Notes: generated from the letters alone by a model not told the origin. 38,452 bases of DNA from Candidatus Omnitrophota bacterium (GCA_030692055.1 JAUYCY010000015.1:1-38452), one strand, 5' to 3'; positions 1-7,889 are shown, counted from the first letter of the stretch. Program-made: numbers and translations.

Positions 1-126
1 TTCTAAATATACACCACTGACTTCGTCGGTGGCTTTCTCTAACGGGGTAAAATGAATTCTTTTGCGATACCTTCTTAAAATGCCAAAGATACGCCTTACC
101 CGCGCGTAGCGCAGGGGTCGGCGCTG

Positions 127-148
127 TCCACCAGGACGGCCCTGTTGG
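127..148 (+). repeat. 21-nt palindromic unit, copy 1 (22 nt here)
   Basis: TCCACCAGGA-CGG-CCCTGTTGG, flanked on both sides by GCTG (123-126 and 149-152). It is a short hairpin with arms CCANCAGG and CCTGNTGG. It has one extra base in the loop compared with the other copies. The 4-bp direct repeats suggest insertion. Confidence 0.7.
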
Positions 149-297
149 GCTGGAATTTAACATGAAAATTCGGTAGAAAATTAAGGCAAATTGCACTCAC
201 GCCGAGGTAACCAGGAAAAATGCGGCGCACCAATTGGTACGCCAAAGTTTTTTCATAACCACAAACGTTTCTTATCATTACAGCAGTTTTATTCTGC

Positions 298-318
298 CCA
301 ACAGGGCGTCCTGCTGGA
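298..318 (-). repeat. 21-nt palindromic unit, copy 2
   Basis: Same unit in opposite orientation (CCAACAGGGC then GTCCTGCTGGA). Flanks are CTGC (294-297) and CTGG (319-322), so the 4-bp direct repeat is imperfect here. Confidence 0.7.
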
Positions 319-353
319 CTGGCAACCGCATTTTTCCGGTTAAGAATGAAGTG

Positions 354-382
354 TTAGACAGCAGAGTTATACAAGATATAAT
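354..382 (+). promoter_or_regulatory. Predicted sigma-70 promoter for the propeller gene
   Basis: TTAGAC at 354-359 and TATAAT at 377-382 are separated by 17 bp. The -10 matches consensus perfectly and the -35 is weaker. The predicted start of transcription, near 389, gives a leader of about 40 nt. Confidence 0.5.
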
Positions 383-430
383 ATTATATATTAGATGGGG
401 TTTGACTTAGGTAAAAAAGAGGTTTTTTAA

Positions 431-1897
431 TTGAAAAAATTACTTCTCGCCCTTTTATTTTTTACCCTGCCATTTCTTAAAGCTTTCCCTGTATTTCATA
501 CCGTTGAAAATATTGATGATGTTTATATAAAAAGAGTAGCTATTTCTTCTTTCGATGCCGACATTTTATATGTCGGTTCAAAAAACTCCCTCTTTATAAG
601 TCCAGACAGCGGCAAAACTTTTCAGAAAATCTCTGTATTTAAAGATGAAGAATTAGCGCATTTTTTTATAGATCCGTATTTAGCTAACACCTTATATCTT
701 GCGACAACTCGCCATCTATATAAGGTAACTAACGAAGCAGAAAAGATTTTTAATGCCCCCGAAGAAGCAGTTGTTTTGACTGCCGCAAAATTTAAGAATG
801 AGATTTATGTAGGAACAAGTAACGGGCTTTACGTGGCCAATGAAGATGTTTTGAATTGGCGCAAAGTTAACGGGTTAAACGAAGAGGTTTCTGTTTATTC
901 TATAGAGTCAGCAGAGAAAAATCTATACCTGGCAACAAGTAAAGGAGTTTATATTTTAAGGAATAAAGATGAAATTGAAAGAACATATGTGTTAAGGGAT
1001 AAAGAGGTAGAGGGAGAAGAAGAAAGCGGTATTACACCCAACATTATAAAAGTAGACATTTTTAATAAAAATTGTATTTGGCTAGGAACAAGCCGCGGAG
1101 TTATTTTTTCCAAAGATGCAGGCAGAACTTGGGATAGGTTATATATAGAAGGTGTGGATAACCTTAATGTTTGCTCTATTGCGCAAACTCCACTAGAGAA
1201 AGATACATTATACCTAGGCACTTCTAAAGGTTTTTTTAAAGTTGATTTAAGAGCGAAAAGATCAACACAGATTTTTGAGGGGCTTTTTGCTTCCGAAATT
1301 CTTTGGGTTACTTTTTCTGCTTCAGGCGAAATCTACTTAGCAACTCCCCAGGGGTTGTTTAGAAGCGAATATTTTACGCCTCCCTCAAAGCCTAGTATGG
1401 TTGAAGAAGTTCTTAACAAAGAACCATCCATAGATGAGATTCAACAGGTAGCTTTACGCTATAATGAAACGCATCCTGAAAAAATAAGAAGATGGAGAAA
1501 TCTTATAAAATTTAGAGCGTTATTTCCAACTTTAACATTAGATTACGACAAGACTATTGATATATACCAAACTACTACTACAACAAGGGCGGTTACTGGG
1601 CCTCGCGATTGGGGGTTATCTCTTTCTTGGAACGTAGGCGATTTGGTTTGGAACACCTATGAGGATGATATTGATACGCGTAGTCGCCTTGATACGCAGT
1701 TACGCTTAGATATTCTTGATGAAATAAATAGAGTATATTTTGAAAGATTACGTCTTAAACGCGAATTACGCAACGCCTCTTTATCCGAGGAAGAATTATT
1801 TCCGAAAGACTTGCGGCTAAGAGAATTAACTGCTATTATAGATGGGTATACCGGAGGTTACTTTTCTAAAAAGTCAAAGGAGCTAAATGAAAAATAA
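431..1897 (+). CDS. Secreted beta-propeller protein with C-terminal outer-membrane-like domain
   Basis: 488 residues from a TTG codon. A signal peptide covers about residues 1-18 (KK then a Leu/Phe-rich core ending near KAF). Residues ~20-310 are repeating propeller blades with Asp-box-like turns (SPDSGKTF near 57, SKDAGRTW near 228) and recurrent YLGTS/YLATS strands, as in sortilin/Ycf48-like propellers. From ~350 the sequence changes to a family-like tail with RWRNLIKFRALFPTLTLDYD and a GLSLSWNVGDLVWN strand, resembling TolC-like or outer-membrane tails I associate with such propellers. The likely location is periplasm or outer membrane; the ligand is unknown. It overlaps the next gene by 11 bp, so the two are probably cotranscribed. 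The propeller call is fairly secure, the tail assignment is not. Confidence 0.7.
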   Translation: MKKLLLALLFFTLPFLKAFPVFHTVENIDDVYIKRVAISSFDADILYVGSKNSLFISPDSGKTFQKISVFKDEELAHFFIDPYLANTLYLATTRHLYKVTNEAEKIFNAPEEAVVLTAAKFKNEIYVGTSNGLYVANEDVLNWRKVNGLNEEVSVYSIESAEKNLYLATSKGVYILRNKDEIERTYVLRDKEVEGEEESGITPNIIKVDIFNKNCIWLGTSRGVIFSKDAGRTWDRLYIEGVDNLNVCSIAQTPLEKDTLYLGTSKGFFKVDLRAKRSTQIFEGLFASEILWVTFSASGEIYLATPQGLFRSEYFTPPSKPSMVEEVLNKEPSIDEIQQVALRYNETHPEKIRRWRNLIKFRALFPTLTLDYDKTIDIYQTTTTTRAVTGPRDWGLSLSWNVGDLVWNTYEDDIDTRSRLDTQLRLDILDEINRVYFERLRLKRELRNASLSEEELFPKDLRLRELTAIIDGYTGGYFSKKSKELNEK

Positions 1898-2939
1898 CGA
1901 ACCATTGGTCTTGATACTTTGCGGAGGTCGGTCTCTAAGGCTATGGCCGCTTAGCGAATATAAAAGTAAAAATTTCTTGGATATTTTTGGTTTTTCTCCT
2001 TTAGAATTGACTATACGCCGGTTCTCAAAAATAACCTCTTCTAATAATATCTTTTTAATTACCAACTGCAAAGAAAAAAACGCACTTATTAAGCTAAAGT
2101 TAATTAAAAAAGAAAATATTTTCTGCGAGCCTGAGAGTAAAAATACCGCAGCAGCAATTTTACTTGCGCTTTTTTATTTAAGAAAGAAGTTTTCACAAGA
2201 CAAGCCTTTAATTATTTCTCCCGTAGACCATCTTATAAAAAACGAAGAATATTTTTATTCTGCAGTAAAAAAATCGCTTGCCGTCTCAAAGAATGGCTGG
2301 ATTTGCACCTTAGGTATAAAACCTACACAGGCTACCCCTAATTTTGGCTATATCCAGGTGGATAAAGAAGTAGAAAAAGATGTTTTTTCTATAAAGAGAT
2401 TTGTAGAAAAACCAACACGCCCGCAAGCACAGGAACTTATTCGTAAAGGCGACTCTTTTTATAACAGCGGTATGTTTATTTCTTCTATACATATATTGGA
2501 TAAAGAGTATAAAAAACACTACTCTTATTACAATATATTTTTTGATGCTTTTAGGAGAATTAAACACCCTTGCGATAAAAACGTTAGTTATATTTATAAA
2601 AAGCTAGAGGATATCCCTTTCGACAAAGCAATAATGGAAAAAACCGCAAAGATAAGATTGATTAGGGCAAATTTTTTCTGGAGAGATTTTGGAAGCTGGC
2701 ATTCTATCTATGAAGTATTGCCTAAAGATGCAAGCGGCAACGTAAAGAGGGGCAAAGCTTTTATCTATAATGGTGAAAACAATTTTATTTATCTTGATGA
2801 TTTGAAAAAGAAGGTTTTATTGTTAGGCCTAAAAGACATATTTTTTATTGATACCGACGATTATACTCTCCTTGCTCACCGGCATTACTTAGACAACCTT
2901 AAGCTTGCTTTGAAAGAATTTAAGAAAAAAGTTAAATAA
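1887..2939 (+). CDS. manC: Mannose-1-phosphate guanylyltransferase (short form)
   Basis: 350 residues. The product makes GDP-mannose from mannose-1-phosphate and GTP for polysaccharide or glycan synthesis. The nucleotidyltransferase signature is near residues 9-30 (ILCGGRSLRLWPLS...NFL), a variant of the usual GGxGxRLWPLS...PKxF in which the second conserved Gly and the Pro are changed. Other family motifs are SPVDHLI (~109), FVEKPT (~170) and NSGMFI (~191). It lacks the C-terminal cupin phosphomannose isomerase domain of bifunctional AlgA/ManC proteins. The start ATG has an AAAGGAG ribosome site at 1876-1882 inside the preceding gene. The sugar-nucleotide transferase fold is secure. Mannose specificity is likely, although the altered signature leaves room for another substrate. 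Confidence 0.8.
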   Translation: MKNNEPLVLILCGGRSLRLWPLSEYKSKNFLDIFGFSPLELTIRRFSKITSSNNIFLITNCKEKNALIKLKLIKKENIFCEPESKNTAAAILLALFYLRKKFSQDKPLIISPVDHLIKNEEYFYSAVKKSLAVSKNGWICTLGIKPTQATPNFGYIQVDKEVEKDVFSIKRFVEKPTRPQAQELIRKGDSFYNSGMFISSIHILDKEYKKHYSYYNIFFDAFRRIKHPCDKNVSYIYKKLEDIPFDKAIMEKTAKIRLIRANFFWRDFGSWHSIYEVLPKDASGNVKRGKAFIYNGENNFIYLDDLKKKVLLLGLKDIFFIDTDDYTLLAHRHYLDNLKLALKEFKKKVK

Positions 2940-2945
2940 CCCCTT

Positions 2946-2984
2946 TAATTTAATACTTAAAACTTACAACTCGAAACTATTAAA
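2946..2984. repeat. Word repeat (ACTTAAAACTTACAACT type)
   Basis: Short run of degenerate words TACTTAAA, ACTTACAA, ACTCGAAACT directly before the radical SAM gene. It leaves no recognisable ribosome-binding site there. Its style matches the other word families in this window. Confidence 0.45.
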
Positions 2985-3920
2985 ATGAGTTATTTTTACG
3001 GCCCCGTTCCTTCAAGAAGATTAGGATTTTCTTTAGGGGTAAATTTATTGCCTAAGAAGATTTGTACATTTGATTGTATATATTGCCAATTAGGAAAAAC
3101 TAATCGTAAGTCAATAAAGAGATTTAATTATGTAGATTCGGATAAATTCAAAAAAGCGCTCAAGAAAATTATCAGTAAACACCCAAAAATCGACTACATA
3201 ACCATTTCAGGCTGCGGAGAACCCACCTTGCATAAAAACTTAGATAGAATAATATTAGTTATAAGAAAAGTAACGCAAAATAAATACCCCATATGCGTTA
3301 TTACCAATTCTTCCTTATTGTATAGAAAAGATGTACGCCAAGAATTGTTTGGGGCGGATTTGCTAATGCCGTCTTTAGATGCGTTTACTCCGCGGTTGTT
3401 TCGTAAAATAGACCGGCCACATAGAGATATAACAATTCATAAAATAGTTGACGGTTTAGCTAAGCTAAGGAAAGAGTTCAAGGGAAAAATTTGGCTTGAA
3501 ATAATGTTAGTAGGCGGTATTAATGATACATTAGCAGAGGCAAGAAAGTTAAAAAAAGTTATTATAAAAATCAATCCTGATAAAGTCCAGCTTAATCTAC
3601 CGGTTAGGCCTTCCGGGAGTAGGATATCCTTGCCGTCATACGAAAAAATAAAAAATATGATAAAGATAATCGGGCCAAAGGTAGAAGTAGTCCACTCGTT
3701 TTATAAACATGCCCAAAGGAGATTCTCCCAGAGTATAAAGCAGGATATTACTAAATTTCTAAAAATTAGGCCGGCGACATTAGAAGATTTAGCGAAATCA
3801 TCGGGGATTACAAAGAAGGAAATGAGAGAATACATAAGAGAGCTTTTAGCTGAAAAGTCGATAATAGAAAACATCCATAATAAAAAAGTCTATTTTACAG
3901 CAGCGCTAAATAATGATTGA
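2985..3920 (+). CDS. Radical SAM protein, COG0731/TYW1-like family
   Basis: 311 residues. The [4Fe-4S] cluster motif is C27-x3-C31-x2-C34 (KKICTFDCIYCQLG), preceded by the family hallmark YGPVPSRRLGFSLGVN. GCGEPT (~77) is the usual SAM-contacting strand. The barrel runs to about residue 240. Residues ~250-305 form a winged-helix-like tail (RPATLEDLAKSSGITKKEMR) seen in some COG0731 members. COG0731 is related to wyosine tRNA synthetases, but bacterial members mostly have no proven substrate, so I assign no reaction. The stop overlaps the next start by 8 bp, indicating translational coupling. Confidence 0.85.
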   Translation: MSYFYGPVPSRRLGFSLGVNLLPKKICTFDCIYCQLGKTNRKSIKRFNYVDSDKFKKALKKIISKHPKIDYITISGCGEPTLHKNLDRIILVIRKVTQNKYPICVITNSSLLYRKDVRQELFGADLLMPSLDAFTPRLFRKIDRPHRDITIHKIVDGLAKLRKEFKGKIWLEIMLVGGINDTLAEARKLKKVIIKINPDKVQLNLPVRPSGSRISLPSYEKIKNMIKIIGPKVEVVHSFYKHAQRRFSQSIKQDITKFLKIRPATLEDLAKSSGITKKEMREYIRELLAEKSIIENIHNKKVYFTAALNND

Positions 3921-4566
3921 AGATAATCTTAGAAAAATTCTGGCAGAGTTACCTCCAGGCATAGAATTAGTGGTTGCGGCTAAAGCGAGGATAGCTTTAG
4001 AAATTGAACGCGCAATTTCTGCCGGGGCAAAAATTATCGGAGAAAATTACGTTAAAGAGGCACAAGAAAAAATCAGCGTTATAGGCAGTAAAGCAAAATG
4101 GCATCTGTTTGGCCATTTACAAAAGAATAAAGCCAAATTAGCTGTTAAAATATTTGACATGATAGAAACCCTTGATTCAGAAGAGTTAGCTGAGGCTTTA
4201 GATAAGGAATGTAAAAAAATAAATAAAATTATGCCTGTTCTAATCGAGGTTAATTCGGCAAGTGAAGTACAAAAGGCAGGCGTTTTGCCCGATAGAGTAG
4301 AATATTTTGTAAAAGAAATTTTAAGATTTGAAAATTTAAAACTCCAAGGGTTAATGACTATGGGCCCCTTAGTAGATAACCCCGAAGAAATACGGCCTTT
4401 TTTTAGAAAAACTAAAGAGATTTTTGATAAAATAAAAAATATTTACGGTAATAGCCTAGATTGGAAATATCTTTCTATGGGCATGAGCGATACCTATAAA
4501 ATTGCCATTGAGGAAGGCGCCAATATGGTAAGAATTGGTACTGCCATATTCGGTAAACGCGAATAG
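3913..4566 (+). CDS. YggS/PLPBP-family pyridoxal-phosphate homeostasis protein
   Basis: 217 residues, slightly short for the family (about 225-245). The PLP-binding lysine is K24 in ELVVAAKAR. Family segments IIGENYVKEAQEK (~45), WHLFGHLQKNKAK (~67), GLMTMGPL (~148) and LSMGMSDTYKIAIEEGANMVRIGTAIFG (~190-215) are all present. The phosphate-binding SMGMSxD and R(I/L)G motifs are intact. Members bind PLP and buffer vitamin B6 and amino-acid pools rather than catalyse a known reaction. It overlaps the upstream radical SAM gene; pdxJ lies 9 kb away. Confidence 0.9.
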   Translation: MIEDNLRKILAELPPGIELVVAAKARIALEIERAISAGAKIIGENYVKEAQEKISVIGSKAKWHLFGHLQKNKAKLAVKIFDMIETLDSEELAEALDKECKKINKIMPVLIEVNSASEVQKAGVLPDRVEYFVKEILRFENLKLQGLMTMGPLVDNPEEIRPFFRKTKEIFDKIKNIYGNSLDWKYLSMGMSDTYKIAIEEGANMVRIGTAIFGKRE

Positions 4567-4678
4567 TCGCGAATTCCTGCCTACCGGCAGACAGGCAACG
4601 CTAATACACGCAAATAAATACTAAATATTATTTGCGATAATTCGCGTTAGATTAGCCATAATTAGCGTTATAGCGTAT
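4567..4678. repeat. Word repeat (CGCGAAT / GCGTTAGATTAGC type) with REP-like palindrome
   Basis: Contains CGCGAATT, AACGCTAAT, ACACGCAAAT, then roughly reverse-complementary words ATTTGCGATAATTCGCG, TTAGATTAGCC, AATTAGCG, so it can fold into a long imperfect hairpin. A degenerate copy of the CCTGCC...GGCAGG palindrome is nested near 4575-4597. A related copy lies at 17066-17153. Confidence 0.55.
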
Positions 4679-5383
4679 ATGAAGGTAAAAATAATCTTTG
4701 ATAAAGATAGGATGGATGATAGGTTTGAAACGGGATGGGGTATTTCTTATCTTATAGGAAATACTTTATTCGATACGGGCGAGAAGTTTGAGTATTTAAT
4801 AAATAATATGAAAATTTTAAATATAGATATAAAAACGATAGAAAATATTGTAATATCGCATAATCACTGGGATCATCGAAGAGGGCTGTGGCAATTATTA
4901 GAAACCAAGACTGATATCAAAGTCTATAGTTGTCGCGATCTAATTGAAGAGTTTAAAGATAAAATTAATAAATATAATTTTATAGAGGTCAAAGATTTTC
5001 AAGAGATTGATAAAGGCATATATAGTAGCGGCTGTCTTAGGGCGGTTTATAAAGGAATAGATTTATTTGAACAGGTACTTATTGTAAAAACTGATAAAGG
5101 AATATCAATTATTTGTGCTTGCGCGCATTTGGGAGTATTAAAGATAATACAGAAAGTTAAAGAATGCTTTCCTGGCGAAAAGTTATATTGCATTTTTGGA
5201 GGTTTTCATCTTATGGATACAGATATGCGTATGATTAAATATACTGTAGATGAAATAAAGAAAATAGGCGTCGAAAAGATTGGCTCTGCGCATTGCACAG
5301 GTTATGAGGCAACGGAAATATTTAAAGAATCATATAAGGATAATTTTTTAGATATAAAAGCCGGTAAAGAGTTCGAAATATGA
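4679..5383 (+). CDS. MBL-fold metallo-hydrolase (COG1237-like)
   Basis: 234 residues, full length for the small family. The metal-binding signature H61-N-H-W-D-H66 lies in ENIVISHNHWDHRRG. Further likely ligands are H in CACAHLG (~155), FGGFHL (~177) and SAHCTG (~203). The order N-terminal ISHNHWDHxxGL, CxHxG, GGFHL, HCTG is that of COG1237, whose best-known member is an archaeal pterin-phosphate synthase. Bacterial members are mostly uncharacterised, so I name only the fold. The stop overlaps the next ORF's possible ATG by 4 bp. Confidence 0.8.
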   Translation: MKVKIIFDKDRMDDRFETGWGISYLIGNTLFDTGEKFEYLINNMKILNIDIKTIENIVISHNHWDHRRGLWQLLETKTDIKVYSCRDLIEEFKDKINKYNFIEVKDFQEIDKGIYSSGCLRAVYKGIDLFEQVLIVKTDKGISIICACAHLGVLKIIQKVKECFPGEKLYCIFGGFHLMDTDMRMIKYTVDEIKKIGVEKIGSAHCTGYEATEIFKESYKDNFLDIKAGKEFEI

Positions 5384-5856
5384 TTATAAGTAAAATAGTA
5401 ATACGCAGAGCGTTTCCACCTAAGGCGGATCCCTGCCTGTCCGCCAGAGCGGCGCCTCTGGCGGAAAGCGCATGGCGCATAGAGTACAATAATTTTTCGC
5501 TTTGCGCTATACACTATACGCTATGCTTTTTTCTCTCTGCTTTATCTATAGTGGGTTGTGTCCAGACCAAAGCAGGTTGCGCTCAGGCAAAGGATTATGT
5601 AGGCTTTCATCATGGATATCTTAATGTAGGTATGAAGCAAAGCTTTGGCCAAGGTGGGAGTAAGAAGAATTATTATAATGTTGATAAAGATACAGTAATA
5701 ACAATAGGCGAAAATAAAGATGACATTATCGTAGATATAGGTTATCCGGACAAAAGAGAAAGAAGCCTTGAGGGCTACGAAGTTTGGATATATAGTGAAA
5801 AGAAACTTAAGCTATTTTTCGATAAGAAACACCTTAGGGAATGGAGAAACCTTTAA
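5380..5856 (+). CDS. Hypothetical exported protein with repeat-invaded N-terminus
   Basis: The frame is 158 residues, but residues ~11-48 are translated from repeats: a CCGCC/GGCGG palindrome cluster near 5418-5466 and a GCGCTATACACTATACGC word repeat near 5486-5525. The part that looks real runs from about residue 50: a hydrophobic stretch LCFFLSALSIVGC, then a soluble domain with VDKDTVITIGENKDDIIVDIG and YEVWIYSEKKLKLFF. This resembles small SmpA/outer-membrane-assembly-like folds that score a 'GxPD...VWxY' pattern, but I do not recognise it with confidence. GC in LSIVGCVQ could be a lipobox. The original start may have been lost to the repeats. Confidence 0.45.
   Translation: MIISKIVIRRAFPPKADPCLSARAAPLAESAWRIEYNNFSLCAIHYTLCFFLSALSIVGCVQTKAGCAQAKDYVGFHHGYLNVGMKQSFGQGGSKKNYYNVDKDTVITIGENKDDIIVDIGYPDKRERSLEGYEVWIYSEKKLKLFFDKKHLREWRNL
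5418..5530. repeat. REP-like GC palindromes plus GCGCTATACAC word repeat inside an ORF
   Basis: 5418-5466 holds palindromic CCTAAGGCGGATCC and CCGCCAGAGGCGCCTCTGGC-like arms. 5486-5525 holds degenerate words CGCTTTGCG, CTATACACTATACG, CTATGC. Both types recur elsewhere in the window, and here they occupy the 5' part of the 5380-5856 frame. Confidence 0.6.
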
Positions 5857-5866
5857 TCGACGCGCA

Positions 5867-5886
5867 CCTGCCTGCCGGCAGGCAGG
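5867..5886. repeat. Perfect 20-bp REP-like palindrome
   Basis: CCTGCCTGCCGGCAGGCAGG is perfectly self-complementary. Other copies are at 34714-34733 (perfect) and 7753-7797 (interrupted by the 21-nt unit), with degenerate ones near 4575, 21681 and 38121. Confidence 0.85.
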
Positions 5887-6139
5887 GAAATCCCCGACGC
5901 TTTAGGCCCTTCCTTTATAAGGAATTAGTAAGGCCTATCCCCGTGGGATTAGCGCGGGGAATGAATGCGCCAAAGATTATCCCGACGAGGTCGCGGAAAT
6001 TATCGAAGACCCTCTGGAATTTCCTTAGCCTTTGGCAGGAAATTCCGAGGACTTAGTCCCGGGAATTCTCTGAATTCCTCGGGGGAATTTCCGCGTATAT
6101 AGCCGAGCCGGGAGCATTCAGGAAACCACGGGCTTTAGC

Positions 6140-6160
6140 CCAACAGGGCATCCTGGTGGA
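6140..6160 (-). repeat. 21-nt palindromic unit, copy 3, inside another palindrome
   Basis: The unit splits the CCACGGGCTT...GTGG hairpin and is flanked by TAGC on both sides (6136-6139 and 6161-6164). Removing the unit and one TAGC restores an uninterrupted hairpin like that near 34790-34810. Confidence 0.8.
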
Positions 6161-6182
6161 TAGCCCGTGGAGATTCATTTCG

Positions 6183-6260
6183 TTGCTACAGGCTTCAAGC
6201 TTCATGCTACAATTTTCAGAATCTTTAAGCTTGTGACTTGTAGCTTATGGCTTGCAGCGT
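6183..6260. repeat. Word repeat (AAGCTTGCAGCTACAAG type)
   Basis: Forward words GCTACAGGCTTCAAGCTTC, ATGCTACAA are followed by CTTTAAGCTTGTGAC, TTGTAGCTTATGG, CTTGCAGC, giving an imperfect hairpin. The same words form the last codons of pdxJ (13834-13858). Confidence 0.55.
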
Positions 6261-6261
6261 A

Positions 6262-7533
6262 TCATATGAGTTTTTTGTTCAGATCCCTCGTATAATTTTT
6301 TATTTCCCAAAAATCCTTTATTTTTTCTTTTTGAAAGAAACCGAATATAGAATTATTATGTAAAAGCGGCTCAGAGAATTCTTTTCCGTATTCTTGGAAA
6401 ATTTTTGTTCCTGAAACAGGAGAAAATTCTGCTAAAGAAACCCTTGCTCCAAGAGAGTGCAGGAATTCCACATCCTGTTTTAATTCTTCTAGGCTTTGCT
6501 CGGGGTAACCTAAAAGAAGGTAAACACTAAATTCCCCGGATTTAAATCCGCCATTTTTTAGTAACTCTATGCCTTTGATTAAATCTTCTCTGTTTACTTT
6601 ATCACCCCATAATTTCTGTAACTGGTAATTAAGCGTTTCTAGCCCGAAATGAGGGTTGGTAAATCCTACTTTTTTTAACAGGCAAGCGATCTCTTCATCT
6701 AAGAAACGAAGATGTAGTGCGTTGGGGGTATGAAAGCGAATGTTTAGATTTAGTTTAATGATTTCTTTTAAGAGTTTTTTTATATATTCTGACTCATAGA
6801 GAAAAGCATCATCATATAAGACAAAGTCTTTAATCCCATCTTTAGAGTATTTAATGATTAAATCTAAAACTTTTTCAGACGATAGTCTATAAAATTGTGG
6901 GAATAATTCTTTTATCGCGCAATAGCTACAGCTAAATGGGCATCCCCATGATGTGCGTAGTACCAGATAATCCAATTTTTTATAAAAATCTTTATAAGAG
7001 GGGATAGTAGAGTAAAGTTCTTCGTAATTATATTCTACTCCGATAACTTTAAAAAAATCTTTTAAGGAATTGTTTTTAAAAGTAAAGTCACAGGTAATAT
7101 TTTGCGTTGCATGCTCGTAACATAAGGTTGCGTAGGTTCCCCCTAGAATTATGGGCACATGGGAGAATTCTTCTTTCAGTAATCTTACCGTTTCGCTAAT
7201 TCCTGGATACCAATAGGTCATCGAGGAAGTTATGAGAATAAAATCAGGATTTTTATCTTTTATATAATTTTTAAACTCAGCTATTTCAATACCATATCTT
7301 TTAAAATAGCGGGGAATTGATTTAAGAATGTCCGGCTTAGGCACATTTTCAGCAGAGTATTTTCCCCTGCCAAAAGTTCCTTGTTCAGTTTTTTCTTCTA
7401 AACAATCAATGTAATCTATGTGTATGCCTTTAGTTTTTAGATAGGATAGGATAACTAAAAATCCGTAGGGTTTTAGCCAAAAATCATAGGCAGCAAAATC
7501 GTATATCCACGGATTTATTGCTAAGACATTCAT
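6262..7533 (-). CDS. B12-binding domain radical SAM protein
   Basis: About 423 residues from the ATG at 7531-7533. I chose that ATG because the frame upstream of it (to 7806) only translates repeats, while MNVLAINPWIYDFAAYDFW is a typical start for this class. The N-terminal ~150 residues resemble a cobalamin-binding Rossmann domain (PYGFLVILSYLKTKG, FILITSSMTYWYPG, PIILGGTYAT). The radical SAM cluster motif is WGCPFSCSYC at about residues 194-202. LLGYPEQSLEELKQDVEFLHSLGARVSLAEFSPV (~345-380) is the usual back half of the barrel. The family includes methyltransferases and ring-forming enzymes; nothing here fixes the substrate. It has no close partner on its strand. Confidence 0.8.
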   Translation of the reverse strand: MNVLAINPWIYDFAAYDFWLKPYGFLVILSYLKTKGIHIDYIDCLEEKTEQGTFGRGKYSAENVPKPDILKSIPRYFKRYGIEIAEFKNYIKDKNPDFILITSSMTYWYPGISETVRLLKEEFSHVPIILGGTYATLCYEHATQNITCDFTFKNNSLKDFFKVIGVEYNYEELYSTIPSYKDFYKKLDYLVLRTSWGCPFSCSYCAIKELFPQFYRLSSEKVLDLIIKYSKDGIKDFVLYDDAFLYESEYIKKLLKEIIKLNLNIRFHTPNALHLRFLDEEIACLLKKVGFTNPHFGLETLNYQLQKLWGDKVNREDLIKGIELLKNGGFKSGEFSVYLLLGYPEQSLEELKQDVEFLHSLGARVSLAEFSPVSGTKIFQEYGKEFSEPLLHNNSIFGFFQKEKIKDFWEIKNYTRDLNKKLI

Positions 7534-7570
7534 CGTTGAATGAAGCAGCCCCGATATAATCGGGGCGTAG

Positions 7571-7591
7571 TCCAACAGGACACCCTGCTGG
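7571..7591 (+). repeat. 21-nt palindromic unit, copy 4
   Basis: TCCAACAGGACA-CCCTGCTGG flanked by perfect GTAG direct repeats (7567-7570, 7592-7595). Confidence 0.8.
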
Positions 7592-7752
7592 GTAGCTGAA
7601 TTTTCCGCCTCATGCCTGAGGCAGATCCGCCTCTGGCGGAGAAGGCGCCCGCCTGCCGGACGGGCAGGGATCTGCCTTAATAAATATTTTGTAAAGCGGC
7701 GGAGACCCCTGACATCTACCTTAAGAAATATCAAAGTAAATGTCAAGGGTTT

Positions 7753-7797
7753 CCTGCCTGCCCAACAGGGCGTCCTGCTGGACTGCCGGCAGGCAGG
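7753..7797. repeat. REP-like palindrome interrupted by the 21-nt unit (copy 5)
   Basis: The 21-nt unit (7762-7782) lies inside CCTGCCTGCCGGCAGGCAGG, flanked by CTGC on both sides (7758-7761, 7783-7786). Deleting the unit and one CTGC restores the perfect 20-bp palindrome. This is direct evidence of insertion with a 4-bp target duplication. Confidence 0.85.
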
Positions 7798-7876
7798 AAT
7801 TCGCAATATTACTTTTTCCTTAGTGCCTTTGGCACTTTGAAGAATAATATGCTCATTAAAATTATAACAAATATGA

Positions 7877-7882
7877 TATAAT
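7877..7882 (+). promoter_or_regulatory. Predicted extended -10 element upstream of tilS
   Basis: TGATATAAT contains a perfect TATAAT with an upstream TG. No good -35 is visible. The transcript would cross the word repeat at 7890-7992 before tilS. Confidence 0.35.
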
Positions 7883-7889
7883 ATTAAAT

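Larger units (their letters stand above)
1..353. other. Non-coding, repeat-bearing left end
   Basis: I see no credible gene here. The stretch holds a small hairpin at 14-32 (7-bp stem, CTTCG loop) and two copies of the 21-nt palindromic unit (127-148 and 298-318). The open frames crossing it read repeat-derived sequence. It ends at the promoter of the propeller gene. Confidence 0.6.
5857..6261. other. 405-bp intergenic block of nested repeats
   Basis: No gene supported. In order it holds a perfect CCTGCCTGCCGGCAGGCAGG palindrome (5867-5886), a GGAAATTCC/GGAATTTCC word block (~5990-6105), a CCACGGGCTTTAGC...CCGTGG hairpin interrupted by the 21-nt unit (6126-6170), and an AAGCTTGCAGC word block (6183-6260). 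The open frame 5841-6056 reads these repeats and is not a gene. Confidence 0.6.
7534..7876. repeat. Intergenic repeat pocket between the radical SAM gene and tilS
   Basis: Holds the 21-nt unit twice (7571-7591, 7762-7782), a GC-rich palindrome cluster (about 7600-7680), an inverted repeat ACCCCTGACAT / ATGTCAAGGGT (7705-7715 and 7740-7750) related to that before gpsA, and a small AGTGCC/GGCACT hairpin (7822-7836). No gene is supported. Confidence 0.6.

Noticed and set aside
96..278. 60-codon minus-strand frame
   Set aside because: Crosses a copy of the 21-nt unit and has no protein-like features.
5841..6056. 71-codon plus-strand frame starting inside the preceding gene
   Set aside because: Reads the CCTGCC palindrome (HLPAGRQG) and other repeats; the composition is repeat-derived.
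7534..7806. 91-codon N-terminal extension of the radical SAM gene
   Set aside because: Entirely translated from palindromes and the 21-nt unit; the conserved start lies at 7533.
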